Both the position numbers and the translations under genes were made by a program. From positions 17,774 through 81,773 of the forward strand of contig CABZCR010000001.1 in NCBI GenBank assembly GCA_902524285.1: a stretch of 64,000 bases of DNA, given 5' to 3'. This stretch comes from an uncultured Pelagibacteraceae bacterium. Lineage in GTDB: Bacteria > Pseudomonadota > Alphaproteobacteria > Pelagibacterales > AG-422-B15. Below are positions 1-8,992 of this stretch, in pieces; within the stretch, counting starts at the first letter, position 1, and every line of letters begins with the position of its first letter. Under the pieces are notes generated by a model, which had not been told where the DNA came from, did not search any database, and saw nothing but the letters and a program-made list of their open reading frames with translations.

Positions 1-1
1 T

Positions 2-1276
2 GCAGAGGCCTATGAAAGGTACAGTCGTGATGTCTTGAGGCAATGCAAAATTATCAAACCGCTATTAAAAATGACACCACCGGATTTAACTTCCTTTAAA
101 CCAAAAGATTTATTTGGCGCCCTGGAGTTTGCAAAACATTTTGCAGCAAAAGACGAGTTAGGTGGACTTGGTGAAAAAGAAATTTATGACACTATTCGAT
201 TTTATACAATGAGCATCAGAGACTATTTAGATGAATATTTTGAAAGTGATATTACAAAAGCGCACTTAGCTGGAAGTGCAATTATCGGAACTGCTCTTGG
301 TCCTTGCTCACCTGGCTCTGCTTACGTATTACTGCACCATTATATGGGAGAAGTAGATGGTTCAGTTGGAGCGTGGGGGTATTCAAGAGGAGGTATGGGC
401 TCTATTACAAAAGCAATGACAGGCTGCCTCAAGGCTCACGGCGGTGAAGTAAAACCAGATAATGAAGTCGTTAATGTCATTACTAAAAATGGTCGTGCGA
501 TTGGAGTTGCTACCAAAAAAGGTGATGAATATTACGCAAAAAAAATTGTATCTAACTTAGATGTTAAAAGAACATTCTTAAAAATTACTGAAGAAAGCTC
601 TTTACCTGGTGAATTTGTTGAAAGAGTTAAAAACTTTAAAATTAGAGGCTCATCGGGAAAACTTAATATTGCCCTAGACGGCCTTCCTGAATTCCCATGT
701 ATTCCAGAAGGTGATCCAGGTGGTGGAGGTGATATGCACTTCACAGAAACTATTGAAGAAATGGAAGGAGCCTATGATGATTGGAAACGAGGTGAATGGT
801 CAAGAAATCCTTATGTAGATATGTGTATTCCTTCTAAAAGCGACCCAACAATGGTAGCTCCGGGAAAGCATTATATGTCTGTCTTTATTCAATATGTTCC
901 ATTCAATCTTGCAAACGGCGGATGGAATGAAGAAAGAAAGCAAGAGTTTGGAAGACATATTGTTGATTGTATTGCTGAGTTTTCTCCTAATTTTAAAGAT
1001 TTAATTAACCACTACGAAGTTCGTACTCCATTAGAATTAGACAATGAAGTAGGATTGACAGAAGGAAACATCTTTCAAGGCGAATTAACAATGGATCAAC
1101 TTATGTTTAATAGACCTGTGCCTGGATATGCACAGTACAGAACACCACTTAAAAATATGTATATGTGCAGTTCATCAACTCATCCAGGTGGTGGAGTTAT
1201 GGGTGCACCAGGAGCGAATGCTGCAAGGGAGGTTCTAATTGATATGAATATCCCTCAAACAGGTAATTATTATTAA
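2..1276 (+). CDS. PYROXD2/CrtI-like FAD-dependent oxidoreductase, 5'-partial
   Basis: The reading frame is open from base 2, so the gene enters from outside the window; the TTG at 35 given by the ORF track is only an internal codon. About 424 codons are visible and the N-terminal FAD Rossmann motif is missing. The central block 'GAWGYSRGGMGSITKAM' and the C-terminal 'HPGGGVMGAPGANAA' are hallmarks of the phytoene-desaturase-like flavoprotein family (COG1233), closest in style to PYROXD2 rather than to carotenoid enzymes. No carotenoid gene is nearby. Its TAA overlaps the ATG of the next, paralogous flavoprotein by one base, so the two are co-translated and may form a heteromer. The substrate is unknown. 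Confidence 0.85.
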   Translation, partial: AEAYERYSRDVLRQCKIIKPLLKMTPPDLTSFKPKDLFGALEFAKHFAAKDELGGLGEKEIYDTIRFYTMSIRDYLDEYFESDITKAHLAGSAIIGTALGPCSPGSAYVLLHHYMGEVDGSVGAWGYSRGGMGSITKAMTGCLKAHGGEVKPDNEVVNVITKNGRAIGVATKKGDEYYAKKIVSNLDVKRTFLKITEESSLPGEFVERVKNFKIRGSSGKLNIALDGLPEFPCIPEGDPGGGGDMHFTETIEEMEGAYDDWKRGEWSRNPYVDMCIPSKSDPTMVAPGKHYMSVFIQYVPFNLANGGWNEERKQEFGRHIVDCIAEFSPNFKDLINHYEVRTPLELDNEVGLTEGNIFQGELTMDQLMFNRPVPGYAQYRTPLKNMYMCSSSTHPGGGVMGAPGANAAREVLIDMNIPQTGNYY

Positions 1277-2787
1277 TGTCAGATAATTATGACGTAATAG
1301 TTATTGGCGCAGGCCATAATGGTCTCGTTTGCGCTAATATTCTCGCAAAAAAAAACCGTAAAGTTCTGATTTGTGAGGCACGTGAGAATTGTGGGGGACT
1401 TGTTGAAGAGAGTATAACTAACTTCGTTCCTCAGATACCGCTGAGCGTATCAAGCTCTCTTGGTGGACTGCCAGTAAAGTATAAAGCAAAGTCTACGATT
1501 GCACTGTCAGAGTCTGGTCAACATATTCGCTTAGTTGGAAACCAACATATTGACCATAAAGTTATTTCTGGTTTCTCTTCGAAGGATGCAGACAGATATG
1601 TAGAATTTCATGATAAAATGTCGTCCTTTTCAAAGGCTTTAGGTTCTTTCATGATGGCTTCACCACCAAGGATCATGAATAATACTTTCTCTGATTATTT
1701 TAAATTATTCAAACTAGGCATGAATGTTCGAATGCTTGGAAAGAAAAAATTTAATGAGTTTGCAAGAATGATAGGGCTTAATATTGCAGACGAATTGGAA
1801 GACAATTTTGAAAATACTCTTTTGCAAGGCCTAATCGCCCATGACGCGGTGCTTGGCTCTAACTTGGGCCCAAGATCACCCGGCTCACTGATTAATCTAC
1901 TTTATCGTATGGCCACACATGACAACTCAATCTTTGGGGGAATATATGAAATTGATGGTGGCAGTAAAGCTTTTGTAGATACTTTGCTAGATATCAGTAA
2001 TAAAAATAAAGTTGAAATTAAAACTTCTTCATCGGTTAAAAGATGCATTACAGAAAATGATAAAGCAATAGGAGTTGAACTTCACAGCGGTGAAAAAATT
2101 TATGCAAAAAAAATTATTTCTAATGCAGATCCAAGATCGACTTATTTTAGTCTTTTAGGAACTGAGAATTTAGACACTGATGTGAAAAGAAGAATCAAAC
2201 ATCATCGATCAAAAGGAAAAGTTGCAAAATTATCATTAAGTCTTAATAAACAACCTGAATTTATTAACTGCGATAAAAATGATTTAGTGAGTAGAATGGT
2301 AATTGCTCCTTCAATTGATTATATAGAAGAGGCATTTAATCCAAGTAAGTTTGATAAACTTTCTATGGAACCTATTTTAGAAATGAAACTAAAAAATTCT
2401 GACCAGAGTAATCCTGTATTAGATATTCAAGTTCAATATGCTTCCTACGGTGCGCAGGAGGGTTGGGATAAAATTAAAGATAATTACGTAGATGCCGTTA
2501 TAAAATTAATAGGGAAATATGCACCTGATATTCAAAGCTGTATAGAGACTAAAACAATTGTTACTCCCGACGATATAGAGAAAAATTTTTATGTCTCAGG
2601 CGGACATTGGCATCATGGAGAAATTCAAATTGATCAGCTTTTTATGCTAAGACCAATTCCTGGGGCATCACAATATAGAACCCATCTTGACGGACTATAT
2701 ATGTGTGGTGCAGGTACTCATCCGGGTGGAGGTTTAACTGGAATTCCAGGAAAAAATGCAGCTCAAGCTATCTTGGAGGATGCATAA
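1276..2787 (+). CDS. PYROXD2/CrtI-like FAD-dependent oxidoreductase
   Basis: Complete 503-residue flavoprotein. Residues 6-37 give the FAD-binding beta-alpha-beta motif 'DVIVIGAGHNGLVCA' followed by an acidic residue and 'CGG'; residues near 480-495 give 'GTHPGGGLTGIPGKNAA', the C-terminal FAD contact of the COG1233 family. It starts one base inside the stop of the preceding paralogue and is followed 2 nt later by a GcvT-family gene. The pairing suggests oxidation of an amine or a C-N bond feeding a folate-dependent step, but this is inferred from context only. Carotenoid desaturation is unlikely because no crtB/crtE-type gene is present. Confidence 0.85.
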   Translation: MSDNYDVIVIGAGHNGLVCANILAKKNRKVLICEARENCGGLVEESITNFVPQIPLSVSSSLGGLPVKYKAKSTIALSESGQHIRLVGNQHIDHKVISGFSSKDADRYVEFHDKMSSFSKALGSFMMASPPRIMNNTFSDYFKLFKLGMNVRMLGKKKFNEFARMIGLNIADELEDNFENTLLQGLIAHDAVLGSNLGPRSPGSLINLLYRMATHDNSIFGGIYEIDGGSKAFVDTLLDISNKNKVEIKTSSSVKRCITENDKAIGVELHSGEKIYAKKIISNADPRSTYFSLLGTENLDTDVKRRIKHHRSKGKVAKLSLSLNKQPEFINCDKNDLVSRMVIAPSIDYIEEAFNPSKFDKLSMEPILEMKLKNSDQSNPVLDIQVQYASYGAQEGWDKIKDNYVDAVIKLIGKYAPDIQSCIETKTIVTPDDIEKNFYVSGGHWHHGEIQIDQLFMLRPIPGASQYRTHLDGLYMCGAGTHPGGGLTGIPGKNAAQAILEDA

Positions 2788-2789
2788 AT

Positions 2790-3989
2790 ATGAATAGAGA
2801 TTTAAGATTTACAGCGCTTAAAAAAACCCCTTTTCACTCTAGAACAAGCTTAGCTTCAAGAACAAATAAATATTATAACTGGAACGGTTTTACCGTACCT
2901 ACAGAATACTCAACAACTGAGTTAGAATATACTGCTGCTAGAAATGGCACCTCAGTTATGGACCTCACACCTATGTGCAAATATATGATCAATGGCAGTA
3001 ATGCTAATAAATTTGTTGATTATCTTGTAACAAGAGATTTATCACAGATGGAAGACAATACAGTAGCATACATAATTTGGTGTAATGAAGATGGTAAAGT
3101 AATGGACGATGGCACCATATTTAAATTTTCGAATACAAAATTTATGCTTTGCTGTGCAGTAAAGATCTATAATTGGCTACATGACTCTGCTGAAGGTTTT
3201 GATGTTTCTTTTGAGGATGCAACAGACACAACGGCTGCATTAGCAATCCAAGGACCTACTTCTTGTTCAACACTAAAAAACTACGGAGCAGAGGACCTTG
3301 AATTATTAAAACCATTTGGAATGAAACAATATAATATTAATGGATATGATGTTTTGATCTCACGAACAGGCTTCACAGGTGATTTAGGATATGAATTATG
3401 GACTGATCCAGCTAATGCAGAAAACATGTGGGATAGTATCATGGAAGCTGGAAAAGAATTAAAGATTAGACCTTTTGGCATGCATGCTCTTGAGATGACA
3501 AGGATTGAAGCTGGCTTTATTCAAACCAATACTGATTTTATGGCAGCTGAAGGTTCCTTAAGACCAGTGAGAATGCGTTCACCGTATGAAATTGGAATGG
3601 GTTGGCTTGTTCATCTCAATAAAGAAAGTTACTTTGTCGGTAAACGCGCTTTAAAGAAAGAAAAAGAGACAGGTAATTCTGAAAGATGTTTAGTTGGACT
3701 GGACATAGATGGCGATAAGCCCGCAGTAGGCTCTGTGATTTATAATGAAAAAAAAGAAGATATAGGCATTGTTACGGCAGCAATGTGGTCACCTACTATG
3801 AAAAGAAACGTTGCGCTTGCGTCTCTAAAGCGTCCATATGGAATTAAGATTAAAGAAAATATTTTTGCAGAAATTTATCACCCAGAGGAATTGGAATATA
3901 AAAAAATATGGGCAAAGTGTAAGGTTGTAAAAAGACAATTTTTTAGCCCTGAAAGACGTAATAAAGTACCTGCAGACCTTTATGAATAG
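2790..3989 (+). CDS. GcvT-family aminomethyltransferase (folate-dependent)
   Basis: 399 residues beginning at ATG 2790; the GTG start at 2703 in the ORF track would overlap the upstream gene by 85 nt and encodes nonsense-like sequence. The GcvT/DmdA/sarcosine-oxidase-alpha fold is shown by 'ALAIQGP', 'SRTGFTGDLGYELW' and 'GMHALEMTRIEAGF', plus a C-terminal beta-barrel. Family members move a methylene or methyl group from an amine (or from DMSP) to tetrahydrofolate. The N-terminal 'TPFHSRTS' resembles DmdA-type proteins, but I cannot distinguish DmdA from a dimethylglycine/sarcosine-type enzyme by eye. Two upstream flavoproteins and a nearby Rieske oxygenase favour demethylation of a methylated amine. 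Confidence 0.85.
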   Translation: MNRDLRFTALKKTPFHSRTSLASRTNKYYNWNGFTVPTEYSTTELEYTAARNGTSVMDLTPMCKYMINGSNANKFVDYLVTRDLSQMEDNTVAYIIWCNEDGKVMDDGTIFKFSNTKFMLCCAVKIYNWLHDSAEGFDVSFEDATDTTAALAIQGPTSCSTLKNYGAEDLELLKPFGMKQYNINGYDVLISRTGFTGDLGYELWTDPANAENMWDSIMEAGKELKIRPFGMHALEMTRIEAGFIQTNTDFMAAEGSLRPVRMRSPYEIGMGWLVHLNKESYFVGKRALKKEKETGNSERCLVGLDIDGDKPAVGSVIYNEKKEDIGIVTAAMWSPTMKRNVALASLKRPYGIKIKENIFAEIYHPEELEYKKIWAKCKVVKRQFFSPERRNKVPADLYE

Positions 3990-4010
3990 CCAAAAATAGG
4001 CTGTTTTTTT
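3987..4010 (+). terminator. Rho-independent terminator after GcvT-like gene
   Basis: AGCC-(7 nt)-GGCT stem, extended by one T-G wobble, followed by seven T. The stop codon of the GcvT-like gene lies in the left arm. The stem is short, so termination may be partial. It separates the flavoprotein/GcvT operon from the palindrome-controlled operon downstream. Confidence 0.55.
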
Positions 4011-4020
4011 AAAATTCAAT

Positions 4021-4040
4021 TATTGAACAGCTGTTCAATA
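4021..4040. promoter_or_regulatory. 20-bp perfect palindrome, probable repressor operator
   Basis: TATTGAACAG-CTGTTCAATA is a perfect 20-bp inverted repeat with no spacer. It covers the -35 hexamer of the promoter just upstream of the aminotransferase gene, the position expected for a repressor site. The half-site TTGAAC resembles operators of TetR-type repressors such as BetI (family knowledge), but no regulator gene is visible in the window. It would control the six-gene operon from the aminotransferase to the ABC ATPase. Confidence 0.7.
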
Positions 4041-4051
4041 TAGGCTATACT
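4023..4051 (+). promoter_or_regulatory. Sigma-70 promoter of the amine operon
   Basis: The -35 TTGAAC (4023-4028), a 17-nt spacer and the -10 TATACT (4046-4051) are close to consensus. The ATG lies only 5 nt after the -10, so transcription should begin at or next to the start codon, giving a leaderless mRNA. The -35 lies inside the 20-bp palindrome. Confidence 0.7.
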
Positions 4052-4056
4052 TCAAT

Positions 4057-5454
4057 ATGCCCAAATCAACTCCGATTCCTGACAAAAAAGATCTTCTTAA
4101 TACTCTCGATGATAGAATTCTATACCCATGGCAGTATCTTGAGTATCGCGGTGAGGACAGCAGGACATTCATTGATAAGTCAAAAGGAATTTATCTTTAC
4201 GATCAAACAGGAAGACAGCTTATTGATGGTCCTGGAGGAATGTGGAATGTTAACGTAGGACATGGCGTAAAAGAAATTGCTGATGCCGTTTATAATCAGA
4301 TTACAAAAATGCCCTACGCCAGTCCATTCACGGAGTCCACTGAGATTGCATATAACTATGCTTCACGACTTGTTAAATATGCGCCCGGTGATCTTAAAAG
4401 AGTATTTTTCACGTCAGGAGGATCTTCAGCAGTAGACTCTGCATTAAGATTTGTAATGTTTTATAATAATGTTCGTGGGTTAAGAGATAAGAAACAAATT
4501 ATCTCACGTCATGATGCATATCACGGTAGTACATTTTTAGGGGCTTCATGCTCAGGTAAAGAAAGAGATAAAAACAACTTTGATTTTGCAGATAACTTAG
4601 TCCATCATTTGTCTGCACCAAATCCGTTTAAAAAACCAGATGATTTAAGTGATGAAGAATTCTGTGATTTAAAAGTTAAAGAGTTAGAAAATAAAATTTT
4701 AGAACTTGGTCAAGATAAGGTCGCAGCATTTATTGCTGAGCCAATCCTAGCATCAGGCGGGGTAATTGTTCCTCCTAAAGGTTATCACAAAAAGACAAGA
4801 GAAATTTGTACTAAGTACGATGTTATTTATATTTCTGATGAGATAGTAACCGGATTTGGAAGGTTAGGTCATATATTCGCTTCAGAAAATTATTTCGATT
4901 TAGAACCTGATATCATCCTTTTAGCAAAAGGGATTACTTCAGGATACGTACCTTGTGGTGCAGTTGTTATTTCTGAAAAGCTTATGTCTCAACTTGATAA
5001 TAAAGAAAAAGTAATATTTTCAAATGGATTTACTGACTCGGGTCACCCAGTCAGTATGGCAGCAGCAACAGCAACACTTGATTATATTGAAAAAAATAAC
5101 CTCCTTGAACATGTACAGGAAGTCGGCCCTTATTTTCAATCTAAATTAAGTGAATTAATTGATCTACCGATTGTTGGCGATGTACGTGGAGAGGGATTAA
5201 TGGCGGCTGTTGAATGTGTAATCAGTAAAGAAAAAAAAGATCCTCTGAATTTACAATACGAGATCGCTTCTCGCATCAATTCTCATTGTCAAAATCTTGG
5301 TTTAATTGTTAGACCGCTATTTAATACGTGTGTCATGTCTCCTTCTTTGATCATCACTAAGGAACAAATAGATGATCTCGTAAGTATACTTAGAAAAGGA
5401 ATTGAGTTAGCTACAAACGACATCAAGAAAGAAGGCCTTTGGTCTGCATCTTAA
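4057..5454 (+). CDS. Class III PLP-dependent aminotransferase
   Basis: 465 residues. 'FFTSGGSSAVDSALR' (cofactor phosphate), 'YISDEIVTGFGRLG' (Asp for the pyridine nitrogen) and 'LLAKGITSGYVPCGA' (Schiff-base Lys) define an omega-aminotransferase of the class III family, such as putrescine-pyruvate or beta-alanine-pyruvate aminotransferases. First gene of an operon that continues with a Rieske oxygenase, a PuuB-like oxidase and a polyamine-type ABC transporter, so an amine or the aldehyde/amino product of a polyamine-like compound is the probable substrate. Expression is probably controlled through the palindrome over its promoter, and the mRNA is probably leaderless. The exact substrate cannot be read from sequence. 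Confidence 0.88.
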   Translation: MPKSTPIPDKKDLLNTLDDRILYPWQYLEYRGEDSRTFIDKSKGIYLYDQTGRQLIDGPGGMWNVNVGHGVKEIADAVYNQITKMPYASPFTESTEIAYNYASRLVKYAPGDLKRVFFTSGGSSAVDSALRFVMFYNNVRGLRDKKQIISRHDAYHGSTFLGASCSGKERDKNNFDFADNLVHHLSAPNPFKKPDDLSDEEFCDLKVKELENKILELGQDKVAAFIAEPILASGGVIVPPKGYHKKTREICTKYDVIYISDEIVTGFGRLGHIFASENYFDLEPDIILLAKGITSGYVPCGAVVISEKLMSQLDNKEKVIFSNGFTDSGHPVSMAAATATLDYIEKNNLLEHVQEVGPYFQSKLSELIDLPIVGDVRGEGLMAAVECVISKEKKDPLNLQYEIASRINSHCQNLGLIVRPLFNTCVMSPSLIITKEQIDDLVSILRKGIELATNDIKKEGLWSAS

Positions 5455-5458
5455 ATAA

Positions 5459-6697
5459 ATGCTTGAGTTTAACCATCTGCTAAAAAACTTTCAGGAGGGT
5501 AAAACTTTACCCCAAGACTTTTATACAGATTCAAATATTTTTTCCGAAGAGATGAAGCGAATCTATTTCAAACAGTGGTTAATGGTAGATCATATCAGTC
5601 GTATTCCTAATCCAGGTGATTATTTTGTTTTTGATGCCGAAAAGGAGTCCATCATAGTTATTAGAGGAAGAGACAATGAAGTAAGAGCATTTTATAATGT
5701 TTGCACACATCGAGGATCAAGAATTTGTTTAGATGAAGAGGGTTCAAAAAAACTTTTAGTGTGTCCCTATCATGCTTGGAGTTTTTCAGCAGAAGGTGAG
5801 CTTAAAGCTGCACGTTTTATGCCGGAGGATTTTAAAAAAGAAGAGTGGGGTCTTAGAGAGTGTCATCTTAAAATTTATGAAGGATTAATATTTATTAACT
5901 TATCATTAGAAGAACCGATGAATTTTGATGAATTCATTGAGCCTCTAAAGGAAATGATGGAATTTCATCAGACGAGTAAGTCAAAAATTGCGATAAGAAA
6001 AAAATATCCAACTCATGCAAATTTTAAATTAGTTCTTGAAAATTTTCAGGAGTGTTATCACTGTCCTACAGCACATCCTGAGCTTTGTGCAGTACAGGAT
6101 AAAGACTGGGTTGTCGCAATGGGTGCTGGAATAGGTACTGCGCCTCAAAAAGAGACTGATGAATATTTAAATAAAATTAAACCTTGGGTCGAGGAATGTA
6201 AAAAAAATGGAACCCCGTCTGAGGTTTACCTTGAGACAGACGAAGGATTAAAAAAAGGCTTAAACAGATATGTTGATAGAACTCCAATTGGAAACGGAAA
6301 CTTATCACAAACCAAAGATGGAAAGCCAGCATCTTCATTAATGGGACAGTTTAAAGATTTTGATGGAGGATTAACCCAAGTAAGCTTTAATCCATTTAGC
6401 TGTTGTTATTTTACAAATGATTTTGGTGTCATGTTTATTTTTAAACCCATCTCACTTCTAGAGTCTGAAGTGGAACTCATATGGCTCGTAAACGAGAAAG
6501 CTCAGGAGAATAAAGACTTTAAGCCCGAGGAAGTAAGCTATATTTGGGATGTTACTACGGCGCATGATACAACAATAATTGAAAATAACCAGGAAGGCCT
6601 TCTATCTCAGTCTTTTAAACCCGGAGTTTTATCTGAAAATGAGTCAGCGGTAACTTACTTTTATAATTGGTATTTTACCAACATGCAGTTACCATAA
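5459..6697 (+). CDS. Rieske non-heme iron oxygenase alpha subunit (GbcA/CntA-like)
   Basis: 412 residues. The Rieske [2Fe-2S] ligands are C82-x-H84 and C102-x2-H105 ('VCTHRG', 'CPYHAW'). The mononuclear iron site is H201-x4-H206 in 'ECYHCPTAHP', and Asp370 in 'TTAHDTT' is the likely third ligand. The length and the 'NFQECYHCPTAHPEL' form match the quaternary-ammonium group of Rieske enzymes (glycine betaine monooxygenase GbcA, carnitine oxygenase CntA, stachydrine demethylase). N-dealkylation of a methylated amine is therefore likely. No dedicated ferredoxin reductase (GbcB/CntB type) is in the window. It lies 4 nt after the aminotransferase and 17 nt before the oxidase. A second, cluster-less homologue is at 13647. 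Confidence 0.88.
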   Translation: MLEFNHLLKNFQEGKTLPQDFYTDSNIFSEEMKRIYFKQWLMVDHISRIPNPGDYFVFDAEKESIIVIRGRDNEVRAFYNVCTHRGSRICLDEEGSKKLLVCPYHAWSFSAEGELKAARFMPEDFKKEEWGLRECHLKIYEGLIFINLSLEEPMNFDEFIEPLKEMMEFHQTSKSKIAIRKKYPTHANFKLVLENFQECYHCPTAHPELCAVQDKDWVVAMGAGIGTAPQKETDEYLNKIKPWVEECKKNGTPSEVYLETDEGLKKGLNRYVDRTPIGNGNLSQTKDGKPASSLMGQFKDFDGGLTQVSFNPFSCCYFTNDFGVMFIFKPISLLESEVELIWLVNEKAQENKDFKPEEVSYIWDVTTAHDTTIIENNQEGLLSQSFKPGVLSENESAVTYFYNWYFTNMQLP

Positions 6698-6714
6698 TCT
6701 CTGAGCAAGAGAAT

Positions 6715-8070
6715 ATGAAGCAACTTTATAACAAAGATATTTACGACGTTAATAAGCCAGTTAAAAGTTATTGGGAAAAAGTCAGTCAAATAGAGCAAGA
6801 CAAATATCCTAAGCTCACAACTGATGAAAGCTGTGATGTTTGTGTAATAGGCGGCGGCTTTACTGGAATAAGTACAGCTTATCACATTGCAAAAAATTAT
6901 AGTGGCGATGTAAGATTACTAGAGGCTGGACATTTTGGATTTGCAAGCAGTGCAAGGAATGCTGGCTTTTGTTGTTTGCCTGCAACAAAACTATCGGTCA
7001 ACCAACTGATCACAAAATTTGGCCTGGATGAAACAAAGAAATTTTTTTCTTCTCAAATTGAAGGTGTTGAACTTTTATCCTCACTCATTTCTGAAAATAA
7101 TATTGAATGTGAAAAAACGGGTACAGGCAATCTAGATGTTGCTCATCACCCTGATAGTAGTGAGGAACTAAAGGAGTGGGGCAACGATCTTAAAAAATAT
7201 TTTGGTATTAACACCAAGTGGATACCCAAAGAGGAGTTTGATGAAGTTGGGCATCAGTCAACAGAACAATTTGGAGCTGTTTTTACTGAAGCAGGATTTG
7301 CGATGAACCCAATGGCTTTTATGAATGGTTTTGCATCAGCAACTGTAGATGTGGGAGCAAAACTTCATAGTTTTTCTAGAGTGAAAAAATGGGAAAGAAA
7401 CGGTTCACATAAATTAATTACAGATAGTGGATCGATTACTGCAAATAAGGTTGTTGTTGCAACAAATGGATACACGGATGAGTCTCTCCATCCAAGTTTT
7501 GCAAATAGAATGATGCCTGTTTTATCTAATATAATTGTTACTAGAGAAATGTCAGAAGATGAGTTTAAACTACAAAACTATAAAACTCTTAATCCAATCT
7601 GCAACTCTAGAGAGATCTTGTATTACTATAGAAGAATGCCTTCAAACAGGATGTTATTCGGAACAAGAGGCGACACCTACGGTGATGAAAAGAGCGCAGA
7701 GAAAATGCAAGAATTCATGACAAAAAAATTTCGAGGGGTATTTCCAAATTGGGACAAGGTCGAGATTGATCATTATTGGAGAGGCACCGTTGTTATGACG
7801 CGTGACTTTGTTCCGGCATTTGGTGCATTAGAAGAAGATAAGTCTGTATATTTTTCATACGGCTATCAAGCTAACGGCAACAATACAACTGTTTACTGTG
7901 GTAAAAAATTAGCTGAAATGATTTACGAGTCAAATAGTGGGGAGACAAATATTTCAAAAGTCTACCAGGGCCTTTCTCCTAAAATCCCATTCGGATTTTT
8001 AAGACTTTGGTACCTAAGGCTATACTTGTGGTACGCCAACCTTACTGATAGAAGCAAAAAAGAAATATAA
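6715..8070 (+). CDS. PuuB-like FAD-dependent amine oxidase (DAO family)
   Basis: 451 residues from ATG 6715; the TTG at 6667 would overlap the Rieske gene. 'SYWEKVSQ...YPKL' followed by the Rossmann motif 'DVCVIGGGFTGISTAYH' and 'ASSARNAGF' is the N-terminal signature of gamma-glutamylputrescine oxidase and related D-amino-acid-oxidase-fold enzymes. 'YGYQANGNNTT' near the C-terminus occupies the usual FAD-closing 'G.qG.G' region. A PuuA-like ligase is encoded at 14760 on the other side of the amidase, so a gamma-glutamylated amine is a plausible substrate. Alternatives are a sarcosine- or dimethylglycine-type oxidase. Confidence 0.82.
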   Translation: MKQLYNKDIYDVNKPVKSYWEKVSQIEQDKYPKLTTDESCDVCVIGGGFTGISTAYHIAKNYSGDVRLLEAGHFGFASSARNAGFCCLPATKLSVNQLITKFGLDETKKFFSSQIEGVELLSSLISENNIECEKTGTGNLDVAHHPDSSEELKEWGNDLKKYFGINTKWIPKEEFDEVGHQSTEQFGAVFTEAGFAMNPMAFMNGFASATVDVGAKLHSFSRVKKWERNGSHKLITDSGSITANKVVVATNGYTDESLHPSFANRMMPVLSNIIVTREMSEDEFKLQNYKTLNPICNSREILYYYRRMPSNRMLFGTRGDTYGDEKSAEKMQEFMTKKFRGVFPNWDKVEIDHYWRGTVVMTRDFVPAFGALEEDKSVYFSYGYQANGNNTTVYCGKKLAEMIYESNSGETNISKVYQGLSPKIPFGFLRLWYLRLYLWYANLTDRSKKEI

Positions 8071-8107
8071 ATTGCATCTATTATTTATATAAATTAAAAT
8101 TTTTTTT

Positions 8108-8992
8108 ATGTTACAGGCTTGGAAATCATTGTATGCAAAAAGTGATCCAGCGAAAGCTTTCTCACTACTTTCTCCCGCATTAATTCTTGTTACACTCGCA
8201 ATGCTTGTTCCAATGACACTCATGTTGAGTTTTAGCTTCTTCACTCAGATTAGTTTTACGGAAATTGATTACTCGTTTACAATTCAAAGATATATTGATT
8301 TTTTTCAGAAAAATTTACTTGTTTCACTTCTAATTAAATCAGTTAAAATCTCGTTTATTGTAACGCTAGTAACTCTTCTAACAGCTTACCCTGTCTGCTA
8401 CTACATCGCTTTTTACGTAAAAAAAAATAAAATGCTATGGCTGGTTTTATTAACCTTACCTTTTTGGACTTCTTATCTTTTAAGAGTTTTTTCGTGGAAA
8501 ATAATCCTTGGAACTAAAGGTGTAATTAATTCATCTTTGATTAATGCAGGACTTTTAAGTGAGCCTCTCACTTTTTTAATGTACTCTGAAACTGCAGTTA
8601 TAATTACACTTACGCACGCATGGGCTGCTTTTGCATTACTTCCACTATATGTTTCATTAGATAAAATAGATTTTTCGTTAATAGAGGCAGCTAGAGATTT
8701 AGGTTTATCAAGACTAGAAACTTTTTGGAAAATTACCTTACCACTATCTTTGCCAGGTATAATTGGAGCAATATTAATAATTTTTATTCCGACTGTTGGA
8801 GATTATGTTACCCCCGCCTTACTTGGTGGAACCGATGGAAGAATGTTATCAAATATGATCCAAGCATATTTTGGTAAAGTTAACAATCTTCCACTGGGTG
8901 CAGCTTCAGCAACCATTATGCTAATTACTGTTGCTATAGTTACAATTATTGTTTCATACACGACAAAAAAACTTAGTCAGAGGATTTCATAA
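8108..8992 (+). CDS. Polyamine-type ABC transporter permease (PotB-like)
   Basis: 294 residues, six predicted hydrophobic segments. The cytoplasmic EAA loop 'EAARDLGLSRLETFWKITLPLSLPGI' binds the ATPase. The sequence pattern is that of the PotB/PotH group of spermidine/putrescine permeases. It is directly followed (no gap) by a PotC-like permease and then a PotA-like ATPase; the binding protein is encoded separately on the minus strand. The substrate is inferred to be a polyamine or another small amine. Confidence 0.87.
   Translation: MLQAWKSLYAKSDPAKAFSLLSPALILVTLAMLVPMTLMLSFSFFTQISFTEIDYSFTIQRYIDFFQKNLLVSLLIKSVKISFIVTLVTLLTAYPVCYYIAFYVKKNKMLWLVLLTLPFWTSYLLRVFSWKIILGTKGVINSSLINAGLLSEPLTFLMYSETAVIITLTHAWAAFALLPLYVSLDKIDFSLIEAARDLGLSRLETFWKITLPLSLPGIIGAILIIFIPTVGDYVTPALLGGTDGRMLSNMIQAYFGKVNNLPLGAASATIMLITVAIVTIIVSYTTKKLSQRIS

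Noticed and set aside
35-55. TTG at 35 as start of the first gene
   Set aside because: The frame is open upstream to base 2 and the upstream residues fit the flavoprotein family, so the gene is simply cut by the window edge.
2703-2789. N-terminal extension of the GcvT-like protein in the ORF track
   Set aside because: It is the shadow of the preceding flavoprotein's C-terminus in another frame; ATG 2790 gives the proper family start.
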